A stretch of DNA of 64,000 bases from Actibacterium lipolyticum. GTDB lineage: Bacteria > Pseudomonadota > Alphaproteobacteria > Rhodobacterales > Rhodobacteraceae. The notes beneath the pieces were generated by a model, which saw only the letters and a list, made by a program, of their open reading frames with translations, searched no databases and was not told where the DNA came from. The stretch is from assembly GCF_900184935.1 (NCBI RefSeq), contig NZ_FXYE01000002.1, positions 1 through 64,000 on the forward strand, in the 5' to 3' direction. Each line of letters begins with the position of its first letter. The first letter of the stretch is position 1. Positions 17,140 to 26,528 of this stretch are shown here, one piece after another. The position numbers and the translations under genes are program-made.

Positions 17140-18119
17140 TCAAATCTTTGACCACCTCGCGCGAGGTTCTTTTATTCGCAGCCATTGCTGTTCTGCTGGG
17201 CCTAATTGCAACGCGGTTCCCGGGTTTCGTTGCGCCATCGAACTTGGCGGATGTGTTTAACGACACCTCTCCGCTGATCCTGCTGGCGATTGGTCAGATG
17301 ATCGTCATCCTGACCAAATGCATTGACCTAAGCGTCGCCGCAAACCTTGCCCTGACCGGCATGGTCGTCGCGATGATCAACGTCGCCATGCCCGGTGTTC
17401 CTGTTGCTGTGATCCTTGTGATCGCGGTTGGCCTTGGCACGCTGCTGGGCATGATCAACGGCCTGCTGGTGTGGAAGCTGGACATTCCCCCCATCGTCGT
17501 GACGCTTGGCACCATGACAATCTTCCGCGGCATCATCTTTCTTCTGTCCGACGGCAAATGGGTCAACAGCCACGAGATGAGCGCGACATTCAAAGCCTTT
17601 CCCCGCGCCGAATTTCTGGGCCTACCGGTTCTAAGCTGGACCGCGATATTGGCCGTGATCGTCTTCACCATCGTCATGACGCGAACCACACTTGGTCGTG
17701 CGTTCTATGCCGTGGGCGGCAATGCCCACGCGGCGACCTATACCGGCATCAACGTTGGAAAGACCCAGTTTTGGGCGTTTACAATTTCTGGCGCGCTGGC
17801 CGGGCTAACCGGGTATCTGTGGGTGTCACGATACGCGGTGGCCTATGTCGACATTGCCAGCGGGTTTGAGCTGGATGTGGTTGCTGCTTGCGTGATCGGC
17901 GGCGTGTCCATCGCTGGCGGCCTTGGGTCGATCGGCGGCGCGTTGCTGGGCGCTCTTTTCCTTGGCGTCATCAAAAACGCCCTGCCCGTCATCAACATTT
18001 CGCCCTTCTGGCAGCTGGCCATTTCAGGCAGCGCCATCATCATCGCGGTCGCCGTTAACGCACGGGCAAACCGTGAAAAGGGCCGGATCATTCTTAAATC
18101 AGCGGAGCAAGCGGCATGA
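17136..18119 (+). CDS. rhaP: Rhamnose ABC transporter permease 1
   Basis: 327 residues, about nine hydrophobic segments. Family blocks include GQMIVILTKCIDLSV near residue 53 and GGVSIAGGLGSIGGALLG near residue 255, typical of BPD_transp_2 permeases (RbsC class). It forms a heterodimeric channel with RhaQ in the inner membrane. It overlaps the genes on both sides by four bases (ATGA), consistent with coupled translation. Confidence 0.93.
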   Translation: MIKSLTTSREVLLFAAIAVLLGLIATRFPGFVAPSNLADVFNDTSPLILLAIGQMIVILTKCIDLSVAANLALTGMVVAMINVAMPGVPVAVILVIAVGLGTLLGMINGLLVWKLDIPPIVVTLGTMTIFRGIIFLLSDGKWVNSHEMSATFKAFPRAEFLGLPVLSWTAILAVIVFTIVMTRTTLGRAFYAVGGNAHAATYTGINVGKTQFWAFTISGALAGLTGYLWVSRYAVAYVDIASGFELDVVAACVIGGVSIAGGLGSIGGALLGALFLGVIKNALPVINISPFWQLAISGSAIIIAVAVNARANREKGRIILKSAEQAA

Positions 18120-19102
18120 CCACACCTGCCAACGCGATCCCGGATCGCCTGCAAACACCATGGGAAAGCCGCCTAAAAAGCTGGGAGGCACTGCTTTTGC
18201 TGGTCGCCATCGCGATTTTCATCGCGAACAGCTTTGCCTCCCCCTACTTCCTGAACGCGTGGAACCTAAGCGACGCAACATTCAACTTCACCGAAAAGGC
18301 GATGATCGCCTTCGCCATGGCGCTGTTGATTATTTCCGGTGAAATCGACCTGTCGGTTGCCGCGATCATCGCGCTTGCCTCGACCGCTATGGGCGCTGCT
18401 GTGCAGGCTGGCGCGGGCACGCCTGTGCTGATCTTGGTTGGCCTTGGCACGGGCCTTCTGTGCGGTGCCTTTAACGGGGTGCTGGTCACACGGATGGGAC
18501 TTCCGTCTATCGTCGTGACGATCGGCACGATGAGCCTGTTTCGCGGCATCAGCTATATCGTGCTTGGGGATCAGGCTTATCGCGGCTACCCATCCGATTT
18601 TGCCTTCTTCGGTCAGGGCTATGTTTGGTGGGTGATCTCGTTCGAATTTGTGCTTTTTGCGATTATCGCGGTGATCTACTTTGTGATCCTGCACAAGACG
18701 AACTTCGGGCGTTCTGTCTATGCGATTGGGAACAACCCAACCGGCGCGCTGTTTTCGGGCATCCGCGTCAATCGCGTTAAGTTCATCCTGTTTCTGCTGA
18801 CCGGGCTGATGGCTGGCATCGCGGCGATCTGCCTGACCTCGCGCCTTGGTTCCACGCGACCTTCCATCGCGTTCGGTTGGGAATTAGAGGTGGTGACCAT
18901 GGTCGTGCTTGGCGGCGTGAACATCTTGGGCGGCTCTGGCACCATTCCGGGTGTGGTCATCGCGGCCTTCGTTATCGGGCTGGTGACCTTCGGGCTGGGC
19001 CTGTTGAATGTTCCCGGCATCGTGATGTCCATCGTCGTTGGTGCGCTGTTGATCGGGGTCATTGCCCTGCCCCGTCTTTGGTCCCAGTGGAGGCAACGCT
19101 GA
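18116..19102 (+). CDS. rhaQ: Rhamnose ABC transporter permease 2
   Basis: 328 residues with the same permease architecture as RhaP: an N-terminal cytoplasmic stretch, membrane helices from about residue 25, the [15 protein letters not shown] block near residue 75 and [14 protein letters not shown] near residue 263. It pairs with RhaP. The final base of its TGA is the first base of the rhaM ATG. Confidence 0.93.
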   Translation: MTTPANAIPDRLQTPWESRLKSWEALLLLVAIAIFIANSFASPYFLNAWNLSDATFNFTEKAMIAFAMALLIISGEIDLSVAAIIALASTAMGAAVQAGAGTPVLILVGLGTGLLCGAFNGVLVTRMGLPSIVVTIGTMSLFRGISYIVLGDQAYRGYPSDFAFFGQGYVWWVISFEFVLFAIIAVIYFVILHKTNFGRSVYAIGNNPTGALFSGIRVNRVKFILFLLTGLMAGIAAICLTSRLGSTRPSIAFGWELEVVTMVVLGGVNILGGSGTIPGVVIAAFVIGLVTFGLGLLNVPGIVMSIVVGALLIGVIALPRLWSQWRQR

Positions 19103-19416
19103 TGCAGAAATTCGCGTTTAAAATGCGCCTGAACCCCAATTGCGAAGATGAATATCGCAAGCGCCACACCGAAATCTGGCCAGAGCTTGTGACATTGTTG
19201 AAACAGGCGGGCGTTTCAGATTATTCGATCCACCTGGACCCAGAAACGAACATCCTTTTTGGCGTTTTGTGGCGGACAGACGATCACGGGATGGACACAC
19301 TGCCTGAAACCGAAATCATGCAGAAATGGTGGGCCTCTATGGCCGACATCATGGAAACCCAGCCCGACAACGCCCCCGTTGTCACGCCACTGACAACCGT
19401 CTTTCACTTGCCATGA
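19102..19416 (+). CDS. rhaM: L-rhamnose mutarotase
   Basis: 104 residues, exactly the size of the YiiL/RhaM family. Conserved residues are visible: the KMRLNP start, the catalytic His in [17 protein letters not shown] and the WWASMADIM helix. It interconverts the alpha and beta anomers of rhamnose to feed the isomerase. It is named rhaU in rhizobia. It overlaps rhaQ by one base and rhaK by four. Confidence 0.95.
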   Translation: MQKFAFKMRLNPNCEDEYRKRHTEIWPELVTLLKQAGVSDYSIHLDPETNILFGVLWRTDDHGMDTLPETEIMQKWWASMADIMETQPDNAPVVTPLTTVFHLP

Positions 19417-20792
19417 AACGTACCAACGTCGCCGTTATCGACATCGGAAAAACCAACGCCAAACTGGCGCTGGTGGATCTGTCCGACCTGTCGGAAATCG
19501 CTGTCGTTACGCGCCCGAATAACGTCCTGAACGGTCACCCTTGGCCACATTTCGACGTCGAAGGCCACTGGGATTTCCTGCTGGAGGCTCTTGCCTCTTT
19601 TCATGCAAGCCACGGGGTACACGCGATTTCTGTGACCACCCATGGGGCATGTGCGGCATTGATTGGGGCTGATGGGCAGCTTGCTGCGCCGATCCTTGAT
19701 TATGAACACTCCGGCCCGGATGAGGTGGCGAAGGATTATAACGCCATCCGCCCAGAATTCGCCGAAACAGGTTCGCCGCGCCTTGAAATGGGCCTTAACA
19801 TCGGCGCCCAGCTGTACTGGCAATTTCAGACCGACCCGACGTTGAAAGAGCGCACCCAGACCATCGTGACCTATCCCCAATACTGGGGCCATCGCCTGAC
19901 GGGCATCGCGGCAACCGACGTTACATCGCTTGGCTGCCACACTGACCTGTGGAACCCACACAAAGGGTGCTTTTCGTCGCTTGTGGATCGCTTGGGCATC
20001 GCTGACAAAATCGCGCCGGCCCGTCCGTCGGGCGACATCCTAGGAACGATCCTGCCCGAGATTGCGCATCGTACTGGGTTGCCCCAAGGCACGCAGGTCT
20101 ATTGCGGCATCCACGATTCCAACGCGTCGCTTGTGCCCCACATTCTAAGCCAGCAAACCCCGTTCAGCGTCGTATCGACCGGCACATGGGTGATCGCGAT
20201 GGCGATGGCGGGAAAGCCGGTTACGCTGGACCCCGCGCGCGATACCCTGATCAACGTCAACGCCTATGGTGCCCCGGTGCCGTCGGCCCGTTTCATGGGC
20301 GGGCGCGAACATGACTTGGCAACGGCTGGCCCTTACGACACCCCCACAGCCGCAGACATGGCCGAAGTTCTGCGCGCGGGCATCTTGTTGCTGCCCGCCG
20401 TTGTCGCCAATTCGGGGCCGTTTGCGGGCCAATCCGCCCGTTGGGTCGGCGCAGAGCCGCCAATCGGTTCGCCCGCTCGCGGCGCGGCAGTGGCTTTCTA
20501 TCTTGCCTTGGTCACCGCGCACTGCTTGTCGCTAATCGGCCATGACGGCCCCATCATCGTCGAAGGGCCATTTGCACGAAACGAATGCTATTGCACGATG
20601 CTGGCCGCCACCACCGGGTCCGAAGTTAGAGCAATGACCGGCACCACCGGAACCAGCCAAGGGGCCGCCTTGTTGGCCAGCAATCAGCCCCATCAACCTG
20701 CTGCAAGCAATGTTCACCTTCCGCGAACGGGCCAGTTGAACGCCTTAATGCAGCGTTATGCGACGCTTTGGGCCGATCACGCGGGTGTCTAA
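19413..20792 (+). CDS. rhaK: FGGY-family rhamnulokinase
   Basis: 459 residues. The N-terminal sugar-kinase phosphate loop [15 protein letters not shown] and the [11 protein letters not shown] block near residue 255 mark the FGGY ASKHA fold. It probably phosphorylates L-rhamnulose at C1. In R. leguminosarum the equivalent kinase is also needed for transporter activity. It closes the rhaRSTPQMK operon and is convergent with cueR 25 bp away. Confidence 0.88.
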   Translation: MKRTNVAVIDIGKTNAKLALVDLSDLSEIAVVTRPNNVLNGHPWPHFDVEGHWDFLLEALASFHASHGVHAISVTTHGACAALIGADGQLAAPILDYEHSGPDEVAKDYNAIRPEFAETGSPRLEMGLNIGAQLYWQFQTDPTLKERTQTIVTYPQYWGHRLTGIAATDVTSLGCHTDLWNPHKGCFSSLVDRLGIADKIAPARPSGDILGTILPEIAHRTGLPQGTQVYCGIHDSNASLVPHILSQQTPFSVVSTGTWVIAMAMAGKPVTLDPARDTLINVNAYGAPVPSARFMGGREHDLATAGPYDTPTAADMAEVLRAGILLLPAVVANSGPFAGQSARWVGAEPPIGSPARGAAVAFYLALVTAHCLSLIGHDGPIIVEGPFARNECYCTMLAATTGSEVRAMTGTTGTSQGAALLASNQPHQPAASNVHLPRTGQLNALMQRYATLWADHAGV

Positions 20793-20817
20793 TTCAACGC
20801 CCGGATACGTTTGAATT

Positions 20818-21237
20818 TCATGGCTCAGACTTGGCCGTATCAACCGGCTCCGCGACAGAGCTTAGCCCATTCAAGATCGGACAATCTGGCCGGTGATCGC
20901 CAGCACATTCTTTTACCAGATGGGTCAGTGTCGCGTGCATGGACTTTAGGTCGACGATCTTCTTTTCGATCTCTTCCAGATGTTTGTTGGCGATGGTTTT
21001 AACGTCGGCGCTGGCGCGGGCGTCGTCTTCGTACAGCGCCAAAAGCGCGCGGCAACCGTCAATCGTAAACCCCAAGGCGCGGGCGCGTGCCAGAAAGGTA
21101 AGCTTGTGCAAGTCCGCCTCGCGGAAGGCACGGTAGCCGTTGTTGTCGCGCATCGGTTTCACCAGACCGATTTCTTCGTAATAGCGGATCGTTTTCGGGG
21201 GTAAGCCTGCGCGGGCGGCGGTTTCTCCGATGTTCAT
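20818..21237 (-). CDS. cueR: Copper-responsive MerR-family regulator CueR
   Basis: 139 residues. An N-terminal MerR winged helix (MNIGETAARAGLPPKTIRYYE) precedes a dimerisation helix and a C-terminal metal loop C-A-G-D-H-R-P-D-C-P, with the two cysteines spaced as in CueR, which binds Cu(I). It lies 12 bp after copA on the same strand, so it is probably cotranscribed and self-activated through the copA promoter. Confidence 0.92.
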   Translation of the reverse strand: MNIGETAARAGLPPKTIRYYEEIGLVKPMRDNNGYRAFREADLHKLTFLARARALGFTIDGCRALLALYEDDARASADVKTIANKHLEEIEKKIVDLKSMHATLTHLVKECAGDHRPDCPILNGLSSVAEPVDTAKSEP

Positions 21238-21249
21238 GTTGCCTATTCC

Positions 21250-23754
21250 TTATTCAGCGGGCGCTGCGACGGGGGTCATCACCTGCTGCGCGATGGCGGG
21301 CGTGCGGTCGTTCAAAACCGGCTGGACCCAACGCAACCGCAGCGCGTTGGTCAGCACAAAAACCGAAGACATCGCCATTGCCCCCGCTGCAAGAACGGGT
21401 GACAGCATAAGCCCAAACGCCGGGTACAGCACCCCTGCCGCAACTGGGATCAACACCGTGTTATAGCCGAAGGCCCAAAACAGGTTCTGACGGATATTGC
21501 GCATCGTGCGCTGGCTGATGTCAAACGCATTCACCACACCGCTTAGGTCACCAGACATCAACACCACGTCGGCCGCTTCTATCGCAACATCCGTGCCGGT
21601 GCCGATGGCAATGCCGACATCCGCAGCCGCAAGCGCCGGCGCATCGTTAATTCCATCCCCGACGAATGCGAGCTTTCCGATCTTGCGCAACTCTGACAGG
21701 GCGGCAACTTTGCCTTCGGGCAAGACCTCTGCAATGACGGTATCAATCCCCAGCTCGGCGGCGATAACCTGTGCGGTGCTTTTGTTGTCGCCCGTAATCA
21801 TCGCAACCCTCACGCCCAGCCCCTGCAGCGCCGCGATGGCCTGTGGCGTGGTCCGCTTGATAGGATCGGACACCCCGATAACGGCCGCTATTTTGCCGTC
21901 GATAGACGCGTAAAGCGGCGTGCGCCCTTTTTGGCCCAAGCTAGCGCCGGTGTCTGCCAGTGCGCCGATCTCAACGCCTTCGCGCGCCATCAGTCGATCA
22001 GCGCCCACCAGCACGGTTTGACCGCTCACCTGCCCCCGTACCCCAAACCCGGTAATCGAGGTGAAATCAGTAACCTCGCCACATTCGATCCCACGCGCAA
22101 CGGCTGCGCGAACAATGGCTTCTGCGATTGGATGCTCTGACAAATTCTCGACCGCAGCGATGGCGGCTAAGGTGGCGTCTTCGTCGGCCCCATCGGTGGT
22201 AATCAATTCAGTTACTTCTGGCCGGCCTGCCGTCAGGGTTCCGGTCTTATCAACGGCAATCACGCGGGTTTCCTGTAGCATCTGCAACGCGTCGCCCTTG
22301 CGAAACAGCACACCCATTTCGGCCGCGCGCCCTGTACCCACCATGATGGATGTCGGCGTAGCAAGCCCCATGGCACAGGGGCACGCGATGATCAAAACCG
22401 CAACGCCCGCAACCAAAGCAAAACTTAGCGCGGGGTCAGGACCGAAAAGCAACCACATCAGCACCGTCAACCCGGCGGCCCCCATTACGGCGGGCACAAA
22501 CCATGCGGTGATTTTATCAACGGCCCCCTGAATAGGCAGCTTCGCCCCCTGAGCGCGTTCGACCATCTGAATAATCTGCGCCAGCATCGTATCAGCGCCG
22601 ACTTTGGTTGCCTTGAACGTCAACGCGCCGGTCCCGTTCACCGTTGCACCAATAACCGTTGCGCCGGTGGTCTTGTCGACGGGAACAGGCTCTCCGGTGA
22701 TCATGCTTTCATCGACGTAAGAGTGACCTGTCTGAACAACCCCATCGACCGCAATCTTTTCGCCTGGGCGGACATGGATCACATCGCCAACGACAATCTC
22801 GTCGATCGGAAGTTCGACAACCTCGCCTACTCGTTCAACCCGCGCGACTTTTGCGCCAAGCCCGACCAGCTTTCTGATCGCTTCGCCAGTGCGCCCTTTG
22901 GCGCGCGCCTCTAACCAGCGCCCCAGCAGGATCAGCACGACAATCACCGCCGCGGCCTCGAAATACACATGCGCCGTTCCAGCGGGCAAAACCCCCGGCG
23001 CGAAGGTCGACACGACCGAAAACCCATACGCGGCGGATGTTCCCAGCGCGACAAGCGAGTTCATATCAGGCGCGCCTTTGAACAGAAGCGGGATACCTTT
23101 CTGGAAAAACCGCAATCCGGGGCCAAACAGGACCAATGTGGTCAGAACGAACTGAAACATTCGGCTGGCCTGCATCCCGATTGTGCGTTCAACAAGCGCA
23201 TGCATACCGGGGATAACATGGCTTCCCATTTCGATCACAAACACCGGCAAGGCCAGCGCGGCGGCGATCAGCGTCAGCCAACCCAACCGCGTCATCTCGG
23301 CGGTTTTTTCATCTGTTCTGTCGGTATTGATGTCCTGCTTCAGGGTCGCAGGATAACCAAGGTCTGTCACAACCCGCGCCAGTACTTTGGGCATCACCGC
23401 GCCGACCGCATAGCCCACCGTCGCCGTTTCCGCAGCCAAATTGACCGAGGCGTTGATCACCCCTGGCGTCGCGGCCAAGGCACGCTCTACACGACCCACG
23501 CATGACGCGCAGCTCATCCCGCGGACAGCAAATGTTACCTCTGTCGTGACCGCAGGATAGCCCGCGTCGCTTAGCGTTCTGGCAAGCGTCGCCATATCCG
23601 CAGGCGCGTCAAAGCTGACCTGTGCCGTTTCAAGCGCAAGGTTCACCGATGCGTCAGATACGCCGGGCACCCCAGACAATGCCTTTTCCACACGCCCAAC
23701 GCAGGACGCGCAGTTCATCCCCGAAACCTGAAACGTGGCGGATTTGCCGGACAT
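21250..23754 (-). CDS. copA: Cu(I)-exporting P1B-type ATPase
   Basis: 834 residues from ATG 23754, which has a GGAG site six bases upstream. Two heavy-metal domains carry GMNCASC and GMSCASC (Cys pairs near residues 15/18 and 82/85). Eight membrane segments include the CPC metal site ([11 protein letters not shown]). The phosphorylation site DKTGTLT, the SEHP nucleotide motif and the [10 protein letters not shown] hinge are all present. It pumps cytoplasmic Cu+ to the periplasm. The frame is open to 23814, but that longer start would overlap the -35 element of the CueR-type promoter. Confidence 0.95.
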   Translation of the reverse strand: MSGKSATFQVSGMNCASCVGRVEKALSGVPGVSDASVNLALETAQVSFDAPADMATLARTLSDAGYPAVTTEVTFAVRGMSCASCVGRVERALAATPGVINASVNLAAETATVGYAVGAVMPKVLARVVTDLGYPATLKQDINTDRTDEKTAEMTRLGWLTLIAAALALPVFVIEMGSHVIPGMHALVERTIGMQASRMFQFVLTTLVLFGPGLRFFQKGIPLLFKGAPDMNSLVALGTSAAYGFSVVSTFAPGVLPAGTAHVYFEAAAVIVVLILLGRWLEARAKGRTGEAIRKLVGLGAKVARVERVGEVVELPIDEIVVGDVIHVRPGEKIAVDGVVQTGHSYVDESMITGEPVPVDKTTGATVIGATVNGTGALTFKATKVGADTMLAQIIQMVERAQGAKLPIQGAVDKITAWFVPAVMGAAGLTVLMWLLFGPDPALSFALVAGVAVLIIACPCAMGLATPTSIMVGTGRAAEMGVLFRKGDALQMLQETRVIAVDKTGTLTAGRPEVTELITTDGADEDATLAAIAAVENLSEHPIAEAIVRAAVARGIECGEVTDFTSITGFGVRGQVSGQTVLVGADRLMAREGVEIGALADTGASLGQKGRTPLYASIDGKIAAVIGVSDPIKRTTPQAIAALQGLGVRVAMITGDNKSTAQVIAAELGIDTVIAEVLPEGKVAALSELRKIGKLAFVGDGINDAPALAAADVGIAIGTGTDVAIEAADVVLMSGDLSGVVNAFDISQRTMRNIRQNLFWAFGYNTVLIPVAAGVLYPAFGLMLSPVLAAGAMAMSSVFVLTNALRLRWVQPVLNDRTPAIAQQVMTPVAAPAE

Positions 23755-23783
23755 GAGAAACTCCATCAGTTGGCTCTCACCTG

Positions 23784-23814
23784 CACATGGGGGTTCCAGT
23801 GGGGGGAAGGTCAA
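23784..23814 (-). promoter_or_regulatory. CueR-type promoter of copA
   Basis: On the minus strand there is a -35 TTGACC (23814-23809), then a 19-bp spacer to CATGTG (23789-23784). The spacer holds the dyad TTCC-N7-GGAA. The over-long 19-bp spacing with an interrupted TTCC/GGAA dyad is diagnostic of MerR-family copper promoters, where CueR-Cu distorts the DNA. It sits 30 bases upstream of the chosen copA start. Confidence 0.85.
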
Positions 23815-23924
23815 GAGCCTAAGACAACAATTCCCGGCCCTCAGCCCCTTCCCGCCCGTTTATCAGCCAAATTTGAACCGCAAACCCGACCACGGCGGGG
23901 TTGGCCGTTTGCCCGCGCTGTATT

Positions 23925-24809
23925 CTAACGGCTGAACCGCATATCCAATCCAAACACGTGGCTTTGCTTGGTGACCGACTTGGGCGCAGCAGGGAATTTC
24001 TTGGCCGCACGCACAGCACGCAATGCAGCCGCGTCGATCTCGCCGTTGCCCGAGCTTTTGACGATAGACGCCCCCAACAACGCGCCGCTGCGCGACACCG
24101 ATATTTGAATGCGTACCGAACCCGATGCGCCACGCGCCCCGGATGGGTACCGTTTGCGCCTTTCGATGCGGCTTCGAATTGCGCTGCCCCATGCGGCAAG
24201 CTCACTTTTGGCGCGCGCCTTGTCACGGCTTGCGTTCTGGGCGGTTTTGGCAACCCCGGCATTCGACGTTGCGCCCGCGCCCGCAGCTTTCTGTGCCTTC
24301 GATGGTGCCGATGGCTTCTTCGGCGCGGTCTTGGCGGGTTTCTTCGCGGTCTTCTTGGGTGGCTCTTTTTTCGCAACTGGCCGCTCTGGGCGCTTTAAGG
24401 GGCGCGTTGCTTCGGGTGGCGCTGCCTTGGCAACGGGCGCGGGCGGTGGCGGGCTTAGGGTTACGGCCATGTCAGGGGCCAAATCCGGCACGCTTGGCGC
24501 AAACGCGGGTGGCTGTGAAACCGGCGTGGCCACGGGTTGCATTGCCGCCACCTGAGGCATCTCTGGCTGGATCATTTCAGGTGGGGCTGGCGCAAAAGTT
24601 TCCACTTCGGGTGCTGCGGTTTCGGGCGGGCGGTCCCACTCTGCGACCAGTTCTTCAAGGACAGCATCGGCCGCGATCAATGAAACAAGCTCTTCCCCAC
24701 CGTCGCCAGCGGCCTCTGCGCCGCTGTCCGCGGGCCGGGCCATCAACAGGCCAAGGTGCAGCCCCACCGCCAAGCAGAGGAACACGCATATTTCGGCAAG
24801 GGTTCTCAT
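23925..24809 (-). CDS. tonB: TonB-family energy transducer
   Basis: 294 residues. A short cytoplasmic start and one membrane anchor (residues 5-24) precede a long Pro/Lys/Ala-rich periplasm-spanning region (about 60-190, with PPPPAP and KKPAK runs) and a C-terminal TonB domain (about 205-294) with RRKRYPSGARGASG and the VRIQISVSRSG strand. It transmits proton-motive energy from ExbB-ExbD to outer-membrane receptors. Its start overlaps the upstream exbD by four bases. No receptor gene lies in the window. Confidence 0.9.
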   Translation of the reverse strand: MRTLAEICVFLCLAVGLHLGLLMARPADSGAEAAGDGGEELVSLIAADAVLEELVAEWDRPPETAAPEVETFAPAPPEMIQPEMPQVAAMQPVATPVSQPPAFAPSVPDLAPDMAVTLSPPPPAPVAKAAPPEATRPLKRPERPVAKKEPPKKTAKKPAKTAPKKPSAPSKAQKAAGAGATSNAGVAKTAQNASRDKARAKSELAAWGSAIRSRIERRKRYPSGARGASGSVRIQISVSRSGALLGASIVKSSGNGEIDAAALRAVRAAKKFPAAPKSVTKQSHVFGLDMRFSR

Positions 24810-25228
24810 GGCAGCGCGGTCACAAGCTGCGCGTTGCTAAACCCAAGGGCGGCCAACCGTGGCAAAAGCTTTGCCAATTCCGCCGCAGGGACGCTTTGAT
24901 CCGCGCGCACCAAAAGCTGCGGCGCGTTTGCGCCCGCGTCACAGCCGTTTTGCGCGCAATAGGCATCGCGCGCCGCCCCCAACGCCGCCAGCGCGGGATC
25001 AGCCCCTTGTGTTTCTTGAAACGCCAACGCGCCATCCGCATCAAGGAACAGGCGAAACATCCCATCAGCCTGCGTTTCCGATGCGGCCTCGGGCGGAGTA
25101 ACATCCACGGGTTCAGGCGGCGCGATTGCGGACGTCATCAGGAAAAAGATCAGCAGCAGAAACACGACGTTGATCATCGGTATGATGCTTTCCCCCTGAG
25201 GGCGACGGGCGGGCGGCGCAAAATCCAT
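24806..25228 (-). CDS. exbD: ExbD-like protein with Asp-to-Asn at the conserved membrane site
   Basis: 140 residues from ATG 25228, chosen for a GGAG site seven bases upstream. One membrane helix (about residues 17-36) starts IIPMINVVFLLLIFF. The usual family sequence there is P-x-[VI]-D-V, and the Asp is the essential proton-path residue. Here codon 20 is AAC (25169-25171), Asn. The periplasmic domain has a Cys pair (YCAQNGCD), absent from the first ExbD. It probably partners the Asp-containing paralogue. The substitution is seen directly; its functional effect is inference. Confidence 0.85.
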   Translation of the reverse strand: MDFAPPARRPQGESIIPMINVVFLLLIFFLMTSAIAPPEPVDVTPPEAASETQADGMFRLFLDADGALAFQETQGADPALAALGAARDAYCAQNGCDAGANAPQLLVRADQSVPAAELAKLLPRLAALGFSNAQLVTALP

Positions 25229-25232
25229 CGGA

Positions 25233-25613
25233 TTACTCCACAATCGCGATACGCGAAAAACCAGCGGCCGAAAGCGTGTCCATCACAACGACCAAACGCT
25301 GCAACGACGCCTCATCCCGCGCGCGCAGGACAACAGCGTCGGTGGGTGCTTCGGTCAACTGCGCCAACTCTGCCGCCAACGCCGAAAGCGCCACCGCGAC
25401 GCCATTCAGCGTGACGCCGTCCGGGCGGACCTCGATCAACCTTGGCGGGCCAGAGTATTCGCCACCCTGACCCGCGATCACCAACGGCAGCTGCATGTCG
25501 GTGCCGAAACGCGATGCCAGCATGAAGAACACAAGCAGCAAGAACACGACATCGATCATCGGTGTCAGGCTTGGCCGTCGTTTCGGGCGTGGTTCTGAAA
25601 AGGCAAACATCAC
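25233..25613 (-). CDS. exbD: ExbD biopolymer transport protein (canonical Asp)
   Basis: 126 residues. After a basic cytoplasmic start (RPKRRPS) the single helix begins LTPMIDVVFLLLVFFML, with the conserved Asp at residue 21. The periplasmic C-terminal domain (about 55-126) is of the usual size. With ExbB it forms the proton-driven motor that energises TonB. It overlaps exbB by four bases and precedes the Asn-variant exbD by four bases. Confidence 0.9.
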   Translation of the reverse strand: MMFAFSEPRPKRRPSLTPMIDVVFLLLVFFMLASRFGTDMQLPLVIAGQGGEYSGPPRLIEVRPDGVTLNGVAVALSALAAELAQLTEAPTDAVVLRARDEASLQRLVVVMDTLSAAGFSRIAIVE

Positions 25614-26308
25614 TCTGCCGCCAGCGCGTGACCCTCGGGTTTTGTCTGGGCCAGTGGGCGCAGGAAGATCGTTGTTGCCGCATCCTCCATTTCAAGCCTT
25701 AGCCGGTCGGTGACGCTTTCGAACCACGTCAGAGCCATCGACGCCGGAATCGCGACGGCCATACCGGCGGCGGTGGTCAAAAGCGCCTCCCAGATGCCAC
25801 CGGCCAGAACGGCGGGGTCAGCGCGCGAACCGGCCTCTTGCAGGGCTTGGAACGCGGCGATCATGCCCAACACCGTGCCCAGCAGCCCAAGCAACGGCGC
25901 GATTGTTGCGATAAGTTCCAGCGGGCGCAGACCGGCACGCGCGCGCGCCAGAAGTCCGCGCGCAACGCGCCCCGTTTCCGCGCGTGCAGCAACATCATCA
26001 AGCGATGCGTCGCGGCGCGCGGCCATCGCGGCGCGGGCCAACCCGGCACGCAAAGTGCGACGGCGGGCCAACAATAACAGTGCCTGTTCTTCGCGACCCT
26101 CTGACCAATGCGCAACGGCGCGGCGCACCGTGTTGCCACCGCTCCATGCACCAAGCAGCGCCAAACGCCAGATCCGCCACAGGATCAGGGCGACCGTGAT
26201 CACCGACAGCAGACCAATTGCCCAGATCGACGGGCCACCCGTCGCCAGAAAACCACGGGCTGCGTCGAATGCTGGGCCAACCATTTGCAGGGCTTCAGCG
26301 GGATTCAT
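25610..26308 (-). CDS. exbB: ExbB/MotA/TolQ-family proton channel
   Basis: About 232 residues from ATG 26308; a TTG at 26332 is an alternative start with no better ribosome-binding site. Three membrane helices: near residues 25-45 (GPSIWAIGLLSVITVALIL), about 130-155 with the conserved LELIATIAPLLGLLGTVLGM block, and about 170-200 with LLTTAAGMAVAIPA. It forms the pentameric stator of the TonB motor and is first gene of exbB-exbD-exbD-tonB. The 220 bp upstream shows no recognisable iron box. Confidence 0.88.
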   Translation of the reverse strand: MNPAEALQMVGPAFDAARGFLATGGPSIWAIGLLSVITVALILWRIWRLALLGAWSGGNTVRRAVAHWSEGREEQALLLLARRRTLRAGLARAAMAARRDASLDDVAARAETGRVARGLLARARAGLRPLELIATIAPLLGLLGTVLGMIAAFQALQEAGSRADPAVLAGGIWEALLTTAAGMAVAIPASMALTWFESVTDRLRLEMEDAATTIFLRPLAQTKPEGHALAAE

Positions 26309-26528
26309 CGCGCCACCGAAGGCGTTAGACAACAGAACAGGGAACGGGTCGATACCACGGCGGAAATCCTTTTTCTGGCAGAGAATGGCTTCCGCGGCCG
26401 GTGAAGGCGCAGTGGCTAGGCTACGCTTGGAAACTGGCCCTTTGCACCAGAATTGTCAATCCGAGTATTTTCGTCAGGAAAGTGAGCCCAAATGCAACCG
26501 TCACGCGTATCCAACGGCGTTTCACACC

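Noticed and set aside
24125-25414. 429-codon plus-strand ORF
   Set aside because: Antisense to tonB and the two exbD genes; Arg/Pro-rich translation typical of a GC-rich shadow frame.
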